Source: Seongchinamella unica
GTDB taxonomy: Bacteria; Pseudomonadota; Gammaproteobacteria; Pseudomonadales; Halieaceae
Direction of reading: 5' to 3'
DNA: 64,000 bases
Assembly: GCF_004354085.1 (NCBI RefSeq)
Contig: NZ_SMSE01000004.1
Coordinates: forward strand, 186,001-250,000
In this document: piece by piece, positions 34,070-44,186 of the stretch
Layout: every line of letters starts with the position of its first letter
How positions within the stretch are numbered: the first letter of the stretch is position 1
The notes under the pieces: generated by a model
What the model was told of the DNA's origin: nothing
Seen by the model: only the letters and a program-made list of their open reading frames with translations
The model's database searches: none
Translations under genes and position numbers: made by a program

Positions 34070-34176
34070 GCGTGTATCCCCCTGCCCAAGTCAGTTGAGC
34101 TTATAGGATAAACCAGGTCGCCCCAAGCCAGGCCAGGGCAAACGCCAGTGAAGTTCAGCCGCTTGAACCCCGCCAT

Positions 34177-34926
34177 TCACAAACCGGCAATACCATCCCA
34201 CAACAGTTTGCCACCCAGCACCAGCAGACAGACGCTGATGATCTTGTAGTAAAGTCCAGGTTCGGTAATTTTGACCAGGTAATGGCCGAGCTTTACTCCC
34301 AGCGGTGCCAGCGGCACCAGTACCAGGGAGTAGAGAAGGTTATCGCTGCTGAACTGCCCAAGCATCGCATAGGGCACCAGTTTGATGGCATTAACCACCG
34401 CAAAAAAGATGCCGGCGGTTCCGGCAAATATCAAGGGATTGAGCCGTTTGGGCAGCAGGTACATCGTTAACGGCGGGCCGCCGGCGTGAATACTGAAACT
34501 GGTGAAACCGGCCAGCAGGCCGAAAAAGCCAGCCGGGCCCGCCCTGTGTTCTGTCGCTCCACGCGATTGCAGGCCAAGTAACTGCTGTGACGCAAATACC
34601 AGCGAGAGGGCTCCGATGAGAATTCGCATGTAATCATCGCTCATCCGGTCAGCGGCCAGGTAACCGATGAGTATCCCGACCACGGCGCCCGGCAACAGTA
34701 GCCGCAAAGCCTGCCTGTCGAACTGCCCCCAGTAGGTCCGCACTACCACCACGTCCATGACCACCAGAATCGGCAGCAGAATGGCCGCTGCCTGGGTCGG
34801 TGACATCACCAGCGCCATCATCGGCACCGACAGCACCGCAACGGCGCCGCCAAAGCCGCCCTTGGCGACGCCGTACAACAGTACCGCAGGGATGCTGACC
34901 AGGTAGAAGCCGGGGTCGGAAAGCAA
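34177..34926 (-). CDS. TSUP (TauE/SafE) family membrane exporter
   Basis: A 249-residue integral membrane protein with seven or eight helices and the two TSUP half-repeats: AKGGFGGAVAVLSVPMMAL in the first and FTSFSIHAGGPPLTMYLLPK in the second. Family members move sulfite, sulfoacetate, taurine-derived or other organic anions. The gene lies eight bases downstream of purC on the same strand and is probably co-transcribed, although there is no metabolic link that I can see. Confidence 0.9.
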   Translation of the reverse strand: MLSDPGFYLVSIPAVLLYGVAKGGFGGAVAVLSVPMMALVMSPTQAAAILLPILVVMDVVVVRTYWGQFDRQALRLLLPGAVVGILIGYLAADRMSDDYMRILIGALSLVFASQQLLGLQSRGATEHRAGPAGFFGLLAGFTSFSIHAGGPPLTMYLLPKRLNPLIFAGTAGIFFAVVNAIKLVPYAMLGQFSSDNLLYSLVLVPLAPLGVKLGHYLVKITEPGLYYKIISVCLLVLGGKLLWDGIAGL

Positions 34927-34934
34927 GACTGGGC

Positions 34935-36038
34935 TCAGTCGACCAGGCCGTACTCACCGCCCAGCACATCAACGATTTCGGTTTCCGGGTTGTCGGCGAG
35001 CTGGATCGGTTTGCCGATGATTTTCTCGGCGATTCCGGTGTAGGTCGCGGAGACCGCCATGAGGACATCGGCGGGCAACGCGTTATCGCGGGCCAGTGCC
35101 TGGCGCTCTTGCATCCGCTCCTTGTTGAGCAGGATGTCCGGGTCGGGAAAGTGATTGAGCAGCAACTGGCGGAAGCCCTCCTTGGAATTTTCCACCACCC
35201 TGCCATCACGCCAGGACGGACCATCCCAGATACGGGAAGAATCCGGCGTGCCGACCTCGTCCATATAGATCAGCTTTTCATTGCCGGCCTTGTCGTTGAC
35301 GTAGCCAAACTCAAACTTGGTATCCACAAATATCTGGTCCAGTTCCGCCAGCCGAGCGCTGATCAGTTCAAAGCCCTCGCGGAGCAGGGTTTCGTAGCGA
35401 TCAACATCGCCCACCTTGCTGAAGTTGAATGCCTGGTAGTTTTTCTCGATGTCGCCGCGGGTGATGTTGACGTCATCGACAGCAGGTACCCCCGGGATTC
35501 CTTCAAGAATCCCCTTGGTAGAAGGTGTGATCAGCAGATCCGGCAACTGCTGGTCCCTGTGCAGGCCGTCGGGCATTTTGATGCCACAGAATTCCCGCTC
35601 GCCATTGGCATAGGCACGCCACATCGACCCGGTAATGTACCTGCGGGCGATGGCTTCTATCCTGACCGGTCGCGCCTTCTGCACGATCCACACCAGTGGG
35701 TGGGGCACTTCCAGAATGTGACTGTCGGCCAGCCCTTGCTCGCGAAAACGGTCAAACCAGTAGTTGGAAATAGCATTCAGCGCAGCGCCTTTGCCCGGCA
35801 CCCCGTTCATTCCACCCTCACCGTGCCAAATGCAGTCGAAGGCGGATATGCGATCGGAAATCACCATGATCGCCAGCGGTGCATCGGGGGCTACGTCGTA
35901 GCCGCGCCGGGCAACCAGGCGGGCGCTGTCGGCTTCATTGAGCCAGTACACGGAGCGCACCTTGCCGCTGTGCACAGGAGCACCGGTGCGAATGGGAAGG
36001 TGGTCATTAACAGCCAGAACTTTATCAGCGAGACTCAT
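34935..36038 (-). CDS. purC: phosphoribosylaminoimidazole-succinocarboxamide synthase (SAICAR synthetase)
   Basis: PurC joins CAIR and L-aspartate with ATP in purine synthesis. At 367 residues it is the long form found in Vibrio/Shewanella-type gammaproteobacteria, not the 236-residue E. coli/Pseudomonas form. It has the N-terminal [43 protein letters not shown] and [17 protein letters not shown], the catalytic C-terminal block. The ATG at 36038 opens the typical [16 protein letters not shown]. It precedes the TSUP gene. Confidence 0.95.
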   Translation of the reverse strand: MSLADKVLAVNDHLPIRTGAPVHSGKVRSVYWLNEADSARLVARRGYDVAPDAPLAIMVISDRISAFDCIWHGEGGMNGVPGKGAALNAISNYWFDRFREQGLADSHILEVPHPLVWIVQKARPVRIEAIARRYITGSMWRAYANGEREFCGIKMPDGLHRDQQLPDLLITPSTKGILEGIPGVPAVDDVNITRGDIEKNYQAFNFSKVGDVDRYETLLREGFELISARLAELDQIFVDTKFEFGYVNDKAGNEKLIYMDEVGTPDSSRIWDGPSWRDGRVVENSKEGFRQLLLNHFPDPDILLNKERMQERQALARDNALPADVLMAVSATYTGIAEKIIGKPIQLADNPETEIVDVLGGEYGLVD

Positions 36039-36295
36039 GTGGGTTTTCCGCTAACCGGTATGTGAAGGGTGCAGCACCGCGCACGCCAGAGTGGCGCAAT
36101 GTTACCAGAGGAATGAGATCTACCACCACAATGGCCAGCAGACTCGCGCTGTGCCGAATACCCCTGTCACTGGATTCCCGGGGTCGACAGCGGATCGAAC
36201 TCCTTGTCCCTGCCCGCCCCGCATTAGGGAATTCAGCGCGGGTGGGTGTAACATATCCTGCTTTGACAGTTGTTCACGCGTGACAGGTAACCATC

Positions 36296-36724
36296 ATGAA
36301 TCAGCCGAAAACGCCTTACCAGATCCTTGGCGAGGATGGCATCCGCGAGCTCACCAGCGCATTTTACGACATTATGGACGAGCTCCCGGAAGCCGCAAAC
36401 CTGCGGGCCATGCACGCTGCCGATCTCACCCCGATGAAGGAAAAGCTGGCGGAGTATCTGACCGGCTGGATGGGTGGTCCGCCGCGCTACGCGGACAAGT
36501 ATGGCACAGTGTGTATGACCGAGCCCCACGAGCCCTACCACATTGGCCCGGAAGAGCGGGACCAATGGCTATTGTGCATGGACAAGGCGCTGGAGCGCAT
36601 CGAAGCCAGCGAGGAGCTGGTGGAAATGCTCAGGATACCCCTGTTCCGCATCGCCGATGCGGTACGCAATCGCGAAGGTCCCAACGCAGCCAGCGTCGAC
36701 AGCAATATCATCGCCTCCCACTGA
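36296..36724 (+). CDS. group II truncated haemoglobin (trHbO type)
   Basis: A 142-residue haem protein. The 2-over-2 globin features are clear: B10 Tyr at Y24 (SAFYDIM), the GWMGGPPRY motif at 57-65, proximal F8 His at H78 in EPHEPYHIG, and the group II hallmark G8 Trp at W91 in ERDQWLLCM. Such proteins bind O2 or NO and act in oxygen or peroxide chemistry. TTGACA lies about 30 bases upstream. The TonB receptor gene begins 11 bases after its stop, suggesting co-expression. Confidence 0.93.
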   Translation: MNQPKTPYQILGEDGIRELTSAFYDIMDELPEAANLRAMHAADLTPMKEKLAEYLTGWMGGPPRYADKYGTVCMTEPHEPYHIGPEERDQWLLCMDKALERIEASEELVEMLRIPLFRIADAVRNREGPNAASVDSNIIASH

Positions 36725-36734
36725 GTCACAGTTC

Positions 36735-38783
36735 ATGCACCTGAGATATCAACTGGCCACACTAGCGGCCGCCGGCATGCTTGCACTGCCCTCGGCCAGC
36801 CACGCCAACACCGCGCTTGAAGAGGAGATTCTGGTCACTGCCACCCGCATACCCCAGAATGCGGCCGCCCTGCCCCTCTCCTGGGCCGACATCGACGACG
36901 GCGCCCTTGCCCTCACCGGGCACGTGCATATCAACGAGGCGATGCAGCGCCTGGCCGGCGCCTGGATCAGCCGGGGGAACGGTCAGGAAAGCCTCACCGC
37001 CCTGCGTTCTCCCGTACTCACCGGCGCCGGCGGCTGCGGATCTTTCTTCATGGCGCTTGACGGCATCAGCCTGCGTTCACCCGGCTTTTGCAACGTCAAC
37101 CAGCTTTTTGACGCCAACACCGAACAGGCCGGTGCCATAGAGGTTATCAACGGCCCCGCGACGGCCCTTTACGGTGGCGGCGCACTGCACGGGGTGATCA
37201 ACGTCCTCAGCGCCCGACCAGCGAATGAACACTCGCTGGCGGTCGAGGCCGGCCCGAATGACTATTACCGGGGCAAGTACCTCTATGGCCGCAGCAACGA
37301 CAAACACGGTGTCAGCCTGCGTTTCAACGGCACCACCGATGGCGGCTACAAGGACAGCTCAGGTTACGACCAGCAGAAGCTGAGTGTCAGGTACGACTAC
37401 CAGGGACAGCAATGGGATATCAGCAGCGCCCTCAACTACAGCAACCTCAACCAGGAAACCGCCGGCTTTATCCAGGGCTACAAGGCCTACGAAGACCAGG
37501 ACCTGAAACAGGACAACCCCAACCCGGAGGCCTACCGGGACGCATGGTCGCTGCTCGCCTACAGCCGGGCCAGCCGGCAGCTGAACTCACGCCACACGCT
37601 GGTGATCACCCCCTACGGGCGCAACAACGAAATGGAATTCCTGATGCACTTTTTGCCCTGGCAGCCGGTGGAAAAAAACGGACACAGCAGCCTGGGCCTG
37701 CAAACGGCGCTGTACAGCGATCTGGGCCACTGGAGCTGGATTAACGGGGTCGAGGGCGAGTACACGGACGGCTGGCTGAAAGAAGTCCAGGCGCAGGAAT
37801 TCAGCCCCAACCAGCCAGCGGGCGTGCACTACGACTACCAGGTGGACGCGACGATGGCGGCCGCTTTCAGCCAGGCCACCTGGAAGCACAACCGGTTGGA
37901 GGCGACCGCGGGCCTGCGCTGGGAATACAACCATTACGATTACGACAACCGCACCGGAGACGGCCCGGCCTGCGACCCCACCGCCACCGCCTGCCGCTTC
38001 TACCGTCCGCGAGGCCGGGAGGACAGTTTCACCAACCTGTCCGCCAATATCGGTGGCAGTTTTGCCTACACCGACAACCATATCGCTTACCTGCGCTATG
38101 CCGATGGCTTCCGGGCACCCCAGGTCAGCGAGTTATACCGCCTGCAGTCCGGGCAACAGGTTGCAGACCTGGACTCGGAGGAGCTCAGGAACCTTGAAAT
38201 CGGCTTGCGCGGCACCCTGGCAGCCACCCTGGACTATGACGTCGCGGTGTTCCAGATGGAGAAGGATGAGGTGATTTTCCAGGACGCCAATCGCCAGAAT
38301 GTCAGCGGGGCAAGAACGCGTCACCAGGGCGTGGAATTGAGCATCGACTATCGCCTTGCGGACAATTGGTACCTCAATGGGGTCGCCAGTTTCGCCCGTC
38401 ACCGCTACGACAGTCGGATCAACCTGATCGGGTCCTCCGGGGATATCGAGGGTAACGACATCGACACCGCTCCACGCCGCTTTGGCAGTGCCCGTCTCGG
38501 CTGGGAATTCAAAGCAGACAGCGTGGCAGAACTGGAATGGGTTTACCTGGGTCGCTATTACCTGGAGCCGGACAACGAGCACGAGTACGACGGCCATTCG
38601 CTGCTCAACCTGCGCATCAGCTCACAGTTATCGCCCCACTGGCAGGGGAATCTGCGGCTGACCAACCTGCTGGATGAGGACTATGCGGAACGGGCGGATT
38701 TTGGCTTTGGCAACTACCGGTATTTTGTCGGGCAGCCGCTGGGGGCGTATCTGGAGTTTGTTTACAGCCGGGGCGACGGCTAA
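36735..38783 (+). CDS. TonB-dependent outer membrane receptor
   Basis: A 682-residue receptor. A signal peptide ends near residue 25 (ASHANT), followed by a TonB box EEEILVTATR, a plug domain (AGAWISRGNGQESLTALRS, EVINGPATALYGGGALHGVI) and a C-terminal barrel with YADGFRAPQVSELYRLQSG and a terminal aromatic-rich strand. No FRAP/NPNL haem-receptor motif is evident beyond the common FRAP-like word, so the ligand (iron chelate, haem, other) is unknown. It follows the truncated globin gene. GC-rich inverted repeats follow at 38797. Confidence 0.92.
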   Translation: MHLRYQLATLAAAGMLALPSASHANTALEEEILVTATRIPQNAAALPLSWADIDDGALALTGHVHINEAMQRLAGAWISRGNGQESLTALRSPVLTGAGGCGSFFMALDGISLRSPGFCNVNQLFDANTEQAGAIEVINGPATALYGGGALHGVINVLSARPANEHSLAVEAGPNDYYRGKYLYGRSNDKHGVSLRFNGTTDGGYKDSSGYDQQKLSVRYDYQGQQWDISSALNYSNLNQETAGFIQGYKAYEDQDLKQDNPNPEAYRDAWSLLAYSRASRQLNSRHTLVITPYGRNNEMEFLMHFLPWQPVEKNGHSSLGLQTALYSDLGHWSWINGVEGEYTDGWLKEVQAQEFSPNQPAGVHYDYQVDATMAAAFSQATWKHNRLEATAGLRWEYNHYDYDNRTGDGPACDPTATACRFYRPRGREDSFTNLSANIGGSFAYTDNHIAYLRYADGFRAPQVSELYRLQSGQQVADLDSEELRNLEIGLRGTLAATLDYDVAVFQMEKDEVIFQDANRQNVSGARTRHQGVELSIDYRLADNWYLNGVASFARHRYDSRINLIGSSGDIEGNDIDTAPRRFGSARLGWEFKADSVAELEWVYLGRYYLEPDNEHEYDGHSLLNLRISSQLSPHWQGNLRLTNLLDEDYAERADFGFGNYRYFVGQPLGAYLEFVYSRGDG

Positions 38784-38796
38784 GTTTCTACCAGAC

Positions 38797-38917
38797 GGTC
38801 CGCGCGGTTGGGGTTTCGTTCATGGGACCGCCAATAAGCATACATCCATGTATAGGCTCGGCTTCGGCCATCCATGGCCTCAGACGCCCCATGAACGAAA
38901 CCCCAACCGCGCAGACC
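38797..38917. repeat. 121-base nested palindrome with 25-base perfect arms
   Basis: Arms 38802-38826 and 38888-38912 are perfect inverted repeats of 25 bases; extended to 38797-38826 and 38888-38917 they match at 29 of 30. The 61-base centre holds two smaller palindromes, ATACAT-CC-ATGTAT (38840-38853) and GGCCAT-CC-ATGGCC (38866-38879), sharing ATCCATG. RNA or extruded DNA would form a stem with two short arms. It lies between the convergent TonB receptor and trpS genes. It is too long and lacks the U-run for an ordinary terminator. It may be a mobile palindromic element (REP/MITE-like) or an unusual bidirectional barrier. Confidence 0.85.
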
Positions 38918-39010
38918 TCTGTCCGGACCTCAGATCACCCCACCTGGAGAAGTCTCTCCTTGATACAAAAACCAGGGCTTGATGGCTGGCCAAAAGAAAA
39001 GACCTGGATT

Positions 39011-40018
39011 CTAGCGAATCGCCGAGATTCCCACCGCGTCCCGCACTTTCGCCATCAGCGCGCCGCTGTACTCCCGGGCCCGCTGCGCACCCGCGAGCAA
39101 TACACTCTCGATGTGCCCGGGATCTTCCATCAGTTCGTTATACCGCTCCCGCGCCGGCGCCAGTTCCCCATTGATCAGTTCGAACAGCTGTTTCTTGGCC
39201 TCACCCCAGGCAATCCCTTCCTCGAAGTCCTTGCGCATACGCGCCGTTTCCGCTTCGTCGGCGAATGCGGCCCACACCTGGAACACGGTCGAGTCGTCCG
39301 GGTCCTTGGGTTCGCCCGGTTCCAGCAGGTTGGTCCTGATCTTGTTGATGTGCTTGCGCAGCTGTTTTTCCGGCAGGAAAAGCGGGATGGTATTGTTGTA
39401 GCTCTTGGACATCTTGCGACCGTCCAGACCCTGCAGCACTGCGACGTTATCGTCGACCGCAGCCTCAGGCAGGGTAAACACCTCGGCAAAGTTATGGTTG
39501 AAGCGGCCGGCGATATCCCGGGCCATCTCCACGTGCTGGATCTGGTCGCGCCCGACGGGTATGCGATGGGCATTGAACATCAGGATATCCGCTGCCATCA
39601 GTACGGGGTAGCTGAACAGCCCCATGGTGACGCCGAAATCCGGGTCCTCACCGGCTTCCTCGTTGGCCTGGACCGCAGCCTTGTAGGCGTGGGCCCGGTT
39701 CATCAGGCCTTTGGCTGCATTACAGCTGAGCACCCAGGTGAGCTCGGGAATTTCGGGGACATCAGACTGGCGGTAAAACAGGGCGTTGTCGGTATCCAGG
39801 CCCAGCGCCAGCCAGGTGGCGGCAATTTCCTTGGTGGACTGACGTACCAGCTGCGGGTCCTGGCACTTGATCAGGGCATGGTAGTCGGCAAGGAAGAAAA
39901 AGGACTCCAGGGAATCATTCCTGGAGGCTTCGATGGAGGGACGAATTGCGCCTACATAGTTGCCCAGGTGAGGGGTACCGGTGGTAGTGATTCCGGTAAG
40001 AACGCGTTGCTTGGCCAT
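39011..40018 (-). CDS. trpS: tryptophanyl-tRNA synthetase
   Basis: TrpS charges tRNA-Trp. It is 335 residues from the ATG at 40018, which gives the family N-terminus [20 protein letters not shown]; a further ATG ten codons upstream is less likely. The class I HIGH equivalent is PHLGN at 16-20 and KMSKS is in [28 protein letters not shown] and [20 protein letters not shown] match the family. It is the last gene of a six-gene minus-strand run starting at tsaB. Confidence 0.95.
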   Translation of the reverse strand: MAKQRVLTGITTTGTPHLGNYVGAIRPSIEASRNDSLESFFFLADYHALIKCQDPQLVRQSTKEIAATWLALGLDTDNALFYRQSDVPEIPELTWVLSCNAAKGLMNRAHAYKAAVQANEEAGEDPDFGVTMGLFSYPVLMAADILMFNAHRIPVGRDQIQHVEMARDIAGRFNHNFAEVFTLPEAAVDDNVAVLQGLDGRKMSKSYNNTIPLFLPEKQLRKHINKIRTNLLEPGEPKDPDDSTVFQVWAAFADEAETARMRKDFEEGIAWGEAKKQLFELINGELAPARERYNELMEDPGHIESVLLAGAQRAREYSGALMAKVRDAVGISAIR

Positions 40019-40053
40019 GATACTGTCTGTCCGCGAAAAGGCGACCATGATAC

Positions 40054-41157
40054 CTAGCTTGGTAGTGGCTGGCTATCCTGTACTGCGTGTAACAGGGCCT
40101 CATAAGCGGGCTGTAATGCCGTCAATGTGTAGCGGCCCATATCGGGCGGAGATGGTTTTTCGGCGGCGACCTGCCGGATAAGCGCGACTGCGGAGTCCGC
40201 CTCGGCCTCTGGCTGTTGCGGGCTGGATGCGTAGCGAAAGTCCTCCGGGTACAGCTCGCGATAGGCGAGGCGATCCGGCACCACCGGCACACAGCCCGCG
40301 GCCACCGCCTCCATCACTGCCAGGCCCTGGAATTCATGTGCGGCGGTGGAGAGCACCAGGTCGGCGCCCGCCTGCAGCGACCGGTACTGCGACTCGGCAT
40401 CGACGAAACCAAACTGCACCAGGCGATGGGCAAATTCTTCGCGAATCCGGGAAAAAACCGACGGCGAGTTGCGAAACTGCTGGCCGGTAACCGCCAACTG
40501 GTAGTCCAGCTCCGCCTGCTCAAGCCGCTGCAGGATAAGATACAGAGCCTCTCCGCCTTTGTCGTGCTCAAAACGGGCGCTCCAGATAATGCGCAAGGAC
40601 AGGTCGGGACGCCAGCCCCAGGGCTCTTCAGCCTTCATTGGCTGCAGTGGCACGGGTAATACCCTCGCCTTGTTGCGCAATCCTTCCACGATGCCCGGCG
40701 GCACAAAGTCCGGAAGGCGGGTGAGCAGGGATTCGCAACCCTCCAGGAAACTGTCGCGATTGAAGGCTGAATTAAAGGCCAGGGTGTCGGCCGCCAGGGC
40801 ACCGTAAAGACTCACCATCTGGGCTTCCAGTAGTCCATGCCGCTGACGGTGCTGGGGGAATGCAAACTGGTTCTCGTGAAAGTAGAGCACGCTGGGAATC
40901 GCTGCCAGCGCCGGCACCAGACCGCGCAGGGTGGCCAGATCAACCATGGAGGTGGCGATCAGCAGTTGCTGATTCTGCTCCAGGGCTTGCCGCTCAGCCA
41001 GGCCCCAGTACAGCGGATTGCCGCGCACCCGCCAGCTGAAATGGCGCGGCGGCAGGCTGAGCACGCTCCACTGCCAGTGAGGGAACATCTGTTGCAGCCC
41101 ACGCTGCCAGTAGCGGTGACTCTGTGCCGCGTAGGCTGAAAGCAGAAGTACTCGCAC
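40054..41157 (-). CDS. DUF3524 glycosyltransferase, tRNA-queuosine mannosyltransferase-like
   Basis: A 367-residue GT4/GT-B-like protein with the DUF3524 N-terminal domain: [44 protein letters not shown] and [14 protein letters not shown]4 C-terminal domain follows, with [14 protein letters not shown] and [19 protein letters not shown]. The human homologue GTDC1/QTMAN mannosylates queuosine in tRNA-Asp. The start is GTG at 41157, four bases after the M18 peptidase stop, beginning VRVLLLSAY. It shares a unit with tsaB (t6A) and trpS. I infer a tRNA-queuosine role; the sugar and target are not shown. Confidence 0.82.
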   Translation of the reverse strand: MRVLLLSAYAAQSHRYWQRGLQQMFPHWQWSVLSLPPRHFSWRVRGNPLYWGLAERQALEQNQQLLIATSMVDLATLRGLVPALAAIPSVLYFHENQFAFPQHRQRHGLLEAQMVSLYGALAADTLAFNSAFNRDSFLEGCESLLTRLPDFVPPGIVEGLRNKARVLPVPLQPMKAEEPWGWRPDLSLRIIWSARFEHDKGGEALYLILQRLEQAELDYQLAVTGQQFRNSPSVFSRIREEFAHRLVQFGFVDAESQYRSLQAGADLVLSTAAHEFQGLAVMEAVAAGCVPVVPDRLAYRELYPEDFRYASSPQQPEAEADSAVALIRQVAAEKPSPPDMGRYTLTALQPAYEALLHAVQDSQPLPS

Positions 41158-41161
41158 GGCG

Positions 41162-42472
41162 TCAGTTGGCGACCAGGCTCCCCCGGTAGTTGTAGAAGCG
41201 CTGCAATACCCGGGCGAGATTGCAGGCATCACTTGTGCCCGCCAGTTCGCGAATGGAATGCATGCCGAAGGTGGGCACGCCGATGTCCAGGGTTCGCACG
41301 CCGATCCCCCCTGCCGTAATCGGGCCGATAGTGCTGCCGCAGGCCATGTCGGTGCGCACCACAAACGACTGTACGGGCACGCCCTCTTTCGCCGCCAACA
41401 TTCGATAAAGGCCTGTGGTTTCACTGTTGGAGGCGTAACGCTGGTTGGCGTTAATTTTTATCACCGGTCCCTTGTTCAGGATAGGCCCGTGATTTTCGTC
41501 GTGCCGGTCAGGGTAATTGGGATGGATGCCGTGAGCGTTATCGGCGGAGATCATCAGCGAGCGCTCGGTCAGGGCGGCGTAGGCCGCCTCGTCAGCGACA
41601 ATACGCTTGAGAACTGACGCCAGCAACGGCCCCTGAGCCCCCGAAGTGGACAGGCTGCCCACTTCCTCGTGATCGTTACACACCAGCAGCACGCTGCTTG
41701 CTCCGTCCCACTGCTGCAGGGCCCGCATACCGGTAAAACAGCTGAGCAGATTGTCGAGGCGCGCCGAGGCAATAAACTCATGGTGCAGGCCGATGATCGC
41801 CGCCTTCTGCGTATCGTAGAAACACAATTCGTAGTCGAGCACTTTTTCAACCGCGCAATCCGGGTGCTCATGGAGCAGCCGGTCCTGCAGCAGTTCCCTG
41901 AAGCTGGTGGTCTCGTCCCCCTCCAGTTGGCACAGAATCGGCGGTATATCCTGTTGCGGGTTGATACTGCGGCTCTTGTTGGCCTCTCTATCCAGGTGAA
42001 TCGCCAGGCTGGGAATCACCGCTATCGGTCGGCGGAAATCAACCAGGCCGGTACGCAGTTCACCCGCTTCACACTGGTAACTGACCCTTCCGGCCAGCGA
42101 CAGGTCGCGATCAAACCAGGGATTGAGCAACGCGCCACCATAGACTTCCACCCCGAGCTGGTAATAGCCGTTTACATTTTTCTCCGGGGATGGCTTCACC
42201 ATCAGGCAGGGACTGTCCGTATGTGCACCCACCATTCGCAGGCCGCCATCGGGCCCGGACTCAGTGCCGATGCCAAAAGCGACGATAGCGCTGTCATTAC
42301 GGGTCACGTAATAGCGCCCCCCGGCCTGGAGCTGCCAGTGGCTGTCTTCAGCCAGCTTGCGGTAACCGGACGTCTCCAACTGGTGGGCCATTTCGGCCAC
42401 AGCGTGGAACGGGGTGGTTGCCGAGGCGAGGAATTCGCAAAGGTCACTGTTGAACTGCTTTTGTTCTGACAT
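41162..42472 (-). CDS. apeB: M18 family aminopeptidase (aspartyl aminopeptidase type)
   Basis: A 436-residue zinc aminopeptidase of the M18 family (ApeB/DNPEP-like). It has [14 protein letters not shown] (metal His and Asp), [39 protein letters not shown] with the catalytic Glu, [22 protein letters not shown] and [21 protein letters not shown] with further ligands. Length fits the family. It cleaves acidic or other N-terminal residues from peptides. It is three bases downstream of the hydroxyacid dehydrogenase gene. Confidence 0.94.
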   Translation of the reverse strand: MSEQKQFNSDLCEFLASATTPFHAVAEMAHQLETSGYRKLAEDSHWQLQAGGRYYVTRNDSAIVAFGIGTESGPDGGLRMVGAHTDSPCLMVKPSPEKNVNGYYQLGVEVYGGALLNPWFDRDLSLAGRVSYQCEAGELRTGLVDFRRPIAVIPSLAIHLDREANKSRSINPQQDIPPILCQLEGDETTSFRELLQDRLLHEHPDCAVEKVLDYELCFYDTQKAAIIGLHHEFIASARLDNLLSCFTGMRALQQWDGASSVLLVCNDHEEVGSLSTSGAQGPLLASVLKRIVADEAAYAALTERSLMISADNAHGIHPNYPDRHDENHGPILNKGPVIKINANQRYASNSETTGLYRMLAAKEGVPVQSFVVRTDMACGSTIGPITAGGIGVRTLDIGVPTFGMHSIRELAGTSDACNLARVLQRFYNYRGSLVAN

Positions 42473-42475
42473 TGT

Positions 42476-43366
42476 TTACTCCTGAGCGGATGAAGGCTTG
42501 CTGACAGCGCGCATGCGGGCGAACAGGCTGGAGGTGTCCCAGCGACCGCCTCCCATGGCCTGGACTTCACCGTAATAGCCGTCGACCAGTTCCGTCACTG
42601 GAAGTTCCAGACCCAGGCGATCGGCCTCTGCCAACACCATGTCCAGATCCTTGCGCATCCAGTCCACGGCGAAACCGTGCTCGTACTCCCCGGCCAGCAT
42701 GGTCTGGTAGCGGTTATCCATCTGCCATGATTGCGCCGCGCCCTGGGAAATCACTTCCACCACTGCGGCAGAATCCAGCCCGGTCTGCTCGGAAAACTCA
42801 AGCGCCTCGGCCAGGCCCTGCACAATACCGGCGATACATATCTGGTTAACCATCTTGGCCAACTGACCGCTGCCAGCCGGACCTAACAGGCGGACACATC
42901 GGGCATAGGCCTCCATGACCGGCTCAACACGCGCAAAATGCTCCCGTTGCCCCCCGACCATGACTGTCAACGCACCATTCTGGGCACCGGCCTGGCCGCC
43001 CGAAACAGGGGCATCCAGGAAACCGAGTGCCGATTCCTCCGCGTTAAGTGCCAGTTCACGGGCGAGGTCTGCTGACGCCGTCGTGTGATCGACAATGATG
43101 GCGCCCGGCTGCATGGCGGCCAGAGCCCCGCTCTCGCCCATTACCACGCTGCGAACATCATCGTCATTACCGACGCAGAGAAAACAGATCTCGGCACCGG
43201 CTGCGGCGTCGGCGGGAGAGTCGGCACAGTGACCTCCATATTCGGCGACCCAGTCCCGTGCCTTGGCTCCGGTACGGTTATAAACACAGACCTCGTGGCC
43301 AGCGCGTTGCAGGTGGCCGGCCATGGGATACCCCATGACGCCGAGCCCGATGAATGCAAGTCTCAT
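42476..43366 (-). CDS. 3-hydroxyisobutyrate dehydrogenase family NAD(P) oxidoreductase
   Basis: A 296-residue beta-hydroxyacid dehydrogenase. The Rossmann motif is GLGVMG at 7-12. The substrate motif FLDAPVSGGQAGAQNGAL and the catalytic Lys in GSGQLAKMVNQI are present. VGNDDDVRSVVMGESG follows the family. The substrate might be 3-hydroxyisobutyrate, tartronate semialdehyde or another beta-hydroxyacid; specificity cannot be read from the sequence. It lies between uppP (16 bases) and the M18 peptidase gene. Confidence 0.9.
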   Translation of the reverse strand: MRLAFIGLGVMGYPMAGHLQRAGHEVCVYNRTGAKARDWVAEYGGHCADSPADAAAGAEICFLCVGNDDDVRSVVMGESGALAAMQPGAIIVDHTTASADLARELALNAEESALGFLDAPVSGGQAGAQNGALTVMVGGQREHFARVEPVMEAYARCVRLLGPAGSGQLAKMVNQICIAGIVQGLAEALEFSEQTGLDSAAVVEVISQGAAQSWQMDNRYQTMLAGEYEHGFAVDWMRKDLDMVLAEADRLGLELPVTELVDGYYGEVQAMGGGRWDTSSLFARMRAVSKPSSAQE

Positions 43367-43382
43367 TGTTCCTCCTCCTCAA

Positions 43383-44186
43383 TCACGTCAGCCAGATGGC
43401 GAACAATATCGCCGCCAGCACAATGCGATAGTAAACAAAGGGCATCATACCCACCCGGTCCAGCAGCCGCAGGAAAACTGCAATACACATGTACGCTGTC
43501 ACTGCGGAAGCACACGCTGCTATTCCCATCTGCAGCCAGTTCACGGCGGCGCTCGATTGCACGAGGTCAACGCTCTTGACCAAAGCCGCCCCGGATATCA
43601 CGGGAATAGAGAGCAGGAAAGAAAAGCGCGCTGCGTCCTGACGACTCATATTCAGCAATAAGGCCGCGGTAATCGTTACCCCCGAGCGAGAGACGCCGGG
43701 AATCAGGGCCGCGGCCTGGGCCACACCGATAAACAGGGCTGAGCCAAAATGCAACTTCCGATCACCCCGTGTGTGCTGGGCATAACGGTCGGCAAAGCCC
43801 AGCAACAGTCCGAACAGGAGGGTCATTGATGCGATCACCGGCAGGTTACGGGCATGCTCTTCGATGTAATCTCCCTCGAATATGCCCAACAGGCCCGCAG
43901 GAATAGTGGCAAAAAACAGGTACCAGACCATGCGACTGTCAGCTGTGGACGGGCCGCCGGCAACAGAACGCACCCAGGCAGTGGCGATCAGTACCAGCTC
44001 ATGGCGGTAGTACCAGACAACGGCCATAAGGGTACCGAGGTGAACGGCGACATCGAATGCCAAACCCTGGTCGGGCCAGTTCAGCAACAGCGACGGAAAC
44101 ACCAGATGGGCGGAACTGGATATGGGCAGAAATTCCGTCAGTCCCTGCAGGAAGGCCAATACCAGCGCCTGGAACAGATCTATCAC
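43383..44186 (-). CDS. uppP: undecaprenyl-diphosphate phosphatase
   Basis: UppP (BacA) recycles undecaprenyl diphosphate for cell wall synthesis. It is 267 residues with about eight membrane helices. The catalytic regions are FLQGLTEFLPISSSAHLVF (E18, Ser cluster) and PGVSRSGVTITAALLLNM with the essential Arg. The start overlaps the tsaB stop by four bases. No regulatory feature is seen. Confidence 0.95.
   Translation of the reverse strand: MIDLFQALVLAFLQGLTEFLPISSSAHLVFPSLLLNWPDQGLAFDVAVHLGTLMAVVWYYRHELVLIATAWVRSVAGGPSTADSRMVWYLFFATIPAGLLGIFEGDYIEEHARNLPVIASMTLLFGLLLGFADRYAQHTRGDRKLHFGSALFIGVAQAAALIPGVSRSGVTITAALLLNMSRQDAARFSFLLSIPVISGAALVKSVDLVQSSAAVNWLQMGIAACASAVTAYMCIAVFLRLLDRVGMMPFVYYRIVLAAILFAIWLT

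Noticed and set aside
38797-38917. Integron attC site
   Set aside because: The core-site words do not match RYYYAAC/GTTRRRY, and no integrase or cassette array is present.
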